Positions 13,903-14,624 of a stretch of DNA of 14,624 bases are shown one piece after another. The translations under genes and the position numbers were made by a program. Below the pieces are notes generated by a model. It worked only from the letters and a program-made list of their open reading frames with translations, was not told the DNA's origin and searched no databases. Every line of letters starts with the position of its first letter. The stretch's first letter is position 1. This stretch comes from Ileibacterium sp. (GTDB lineage Bacteria; Bacillota_I; Bacilli_A; Erysipelotrichales; Erysipelotrichaceae): positions 143,418-158,041 of the forward strand of contig JABUSF010000005.1 in the NCBI GenBank assembly GCA_021443945.1. Reading direction: 5' to 3'.

Positions 13903-13918
13903 CATTTCTAAGAAATTG

Positions 13919-13966
13919 AAGAAGCTGCTGCGTTTCCAATTGTTGGAGCGGGCAGCTTCTTTTTTT
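13919..13966 (+). terminator. Strong rho-independent terminator of rpoA
   Basis: AAGAAGCTGC (13919-13928) pairs perfectly with GCAGCTTCTT (13952-13961). An inner stem around CCAA/TTGG lengthens the hairpin, and a run of six T (13961-13966) follows. It starts 17 nt after the rpoA stop and closes the unit without rplQ. Confidence 0.93.
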
Positions 13967-14158
13967 ACAGAGCGGCGTAACCGTTTCCACAACGAACCTG
14001 CAGATCTGATGATCTCAGAAACGAAAATCTTTGAAGATTTCCTGACAGATTCTTCTGTTCAGAAATGAAAATCAATGCTACTCTAAACGCCGGTCCCTTT
14101 TGCTTTGCGAAAGGGACTTTTCAATGACTGAACATTAGAAATAGAAGGAGGAACATCG
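13967..14158. other. Hairpin-rich gene-free region between rpoA and the MFS gene
   Basis: No coding frame with a ribosome binding site is seen. In order, the stretch holds CTG-c-AGATC/GATCT-CAG (13998-14018), enclosed by CGTTT/AAACG (13982-13986 with 14019-14023). Next come AAATCT/AGATTT (14025-14040) with a TTGA loop, ACAGA/TCTGT (14045-14058), and the terminator-like hairpin at 14093-14117. A weak extended -10 (TG at 14076-14077, TACTCT 14079-14084) could be the promoter of the transporter gene. Confidence 0.5.
14093..14121 (+). terminator. Terminator-like hairpin 38 nt before the MFS start
   Basis: GTCCCTTT (14093-14100) pairs perfectly with AAAGGGAC (14110-14117), extended by a T-G wobble and GC/GC to a TTT loop. 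The hairpin is followed by TTTT (14118-14121). The T run is short. It may end transcripts coming from upstream, or act as an attenuator in the transporter leader. Confidence 0.6.
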
Positions 14159-14624
14159 ATGAAACATCTCCAGATGAAATACAACTTTCTGCAAATCTTC
14201 TACTGGATGGCCATTTGCTCCATGTACGGATTTGCTGCGATCTTTTTAAGCTCGAAAGGACTGACCAATACAGAGATTGGCGCTGCTGCCGGCGGAGCCT
14301 GCATTCTGTCCATCCCTTTCTCTCCCATCCTGTCTTCTGTCAGCATGAAGTACAATCGAATTTCTCTCCAGAAATATCTGGCTGCCGGAATGCTCTTCTC
14401 CGCCGTGACTTATTTAATCATGGCTTTAATCCCCATTCCTTCGGCTGTGATGATTGTGATGTATATGGTCAGCTGCTGTGTAGGAATGAGCCTGGTATCC
14501 TTTCTTTCCCAAATCTCCATGGACTATATTGAAGAAGGACATAAGCTGAGCTTTGGACTGGCCAGAGGCTTGGGATCCATCTCTTATGCGACTTCAGCAG
14601 TCCTCTTTGCCCAGGCGGCTGCAC
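14159..14624 (+). CDS. MFS transporter, N-terminal part (3' end outside window)
   Basis: The frame starts at the ATG at 14159, set by AAGGAGG (14145-14151) seven bases upstream, and stays open to the window end; 155 residues are visible. The protein is highly hydrophobic, with segments at about 10-32, 41-60, 72-92 and 94-115, each about the length of a membrane helix. The GLARGLGSISYATSAV stretch (about 133-148) resembles the G-x-x-R-x-x-GS motif of the fifth helix in sugar/nucleoside-type major facilitator proteins (the LacY-like or 3-phenylpropionate permease-like branch). The substrate cannot be told. It is unrelated to the ribosomal genes and takes the place where rplQ and the cobalt/ECF transporter genes are often found in Firmicutes. 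Confidence 0.85.
   Translation, partial: MKHLQMKYNFLQIFYWMAICSMYGFAAIFLSSKGLTNTEIGAAAGGACILSIPFSPILSSVSMKYNRISLQKYLAAGMLFSAVTYLIMALIPIPSAVMIVMYMVSCCVGMSLVSFLSQISMDYIEEGHKLSFGLARGLGSISYATSAVLFAQAAA

Noticed and set aside
13814..14068. 84-codon frame overlapping the 3' end of rpoA
   Set aside because: It is out of frame with rpoA, runs through the strong terminator, and has no ribosome binding site.

Overview
The window is a chromosomal segment from a low-GC Gram-positive bacterium (Firmicutes/Bacillota). Signs of this are strong purine-rich Shine-Dalgarno sites before nearly every gene, the order of the S10-spc ribosomal protein cluster, a four-cysteine S14 and a four-cysteine adenylate kinase LID. 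Absence of rpmD (L30) together with the general sequence character leans towards the Erysipelotrichia/Mollicutes side of the phylum. This is an inference; no 16S or database match was available.

Layout. (1) 1-1348: the 3' part of an M18 aminopeptidase gene overlaps an unrecognised four-helix membrane protein gene, and the unit ends in a clear intrinsic terminator. (2) 1349-1654: an intergenic region with a well-formed extended -10 promoter (1511-1539) and a structured leader of about 110 nt before rpsJ. (3) 1655-12636: one compact co-directional operon, rpsJ-rplC-rplD-rplW-rplB-rpsS-rplV-rpsC-rplP-rpmC-rpsQ-rplN-rplX-rplE-rpsN-rpsH-rplF-rplR-rpsE-rplO-secY-adk. Gaps run from a 1-nt overlap to about 20 nt, apart from 64 nt between rplW and rplB. 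rpmD is missing from its usual place between rpsE and rplO. (4) 12637-12945: an intergenic region with an intrinsic terminator after adk, several strong inverted repeats (one a 63-nt, roughly 28-bp hairpin) and a probable rpoA promoter. (5) 12946-13966: rpoA alone, closed by a strong terminator. (6) 13967-14158: another hairpin-rich gap. (7) 14159-14624: the 5' part of an MFS transporter gene.

How the genes work together. The cluster makes ribosomal proteins of both subunits, the SecY channel, adenylate kinase and the RNA polymerase alpha subunit. The most notable point is what is absent. The usual Firmicutes stretch map-infA-rpmJ-rpsM-rpsK between adk and rpoA is not here, and rplQ does not follow rpoA. 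rpoA therefore looks like a single-gene transcription unit flanked by two structured, gene-free regions. This is a rearranged alpha operon rather than a new enzymatic system. I found no CRISPR array, insertion sequence, tRNA, rRNA or defence system.
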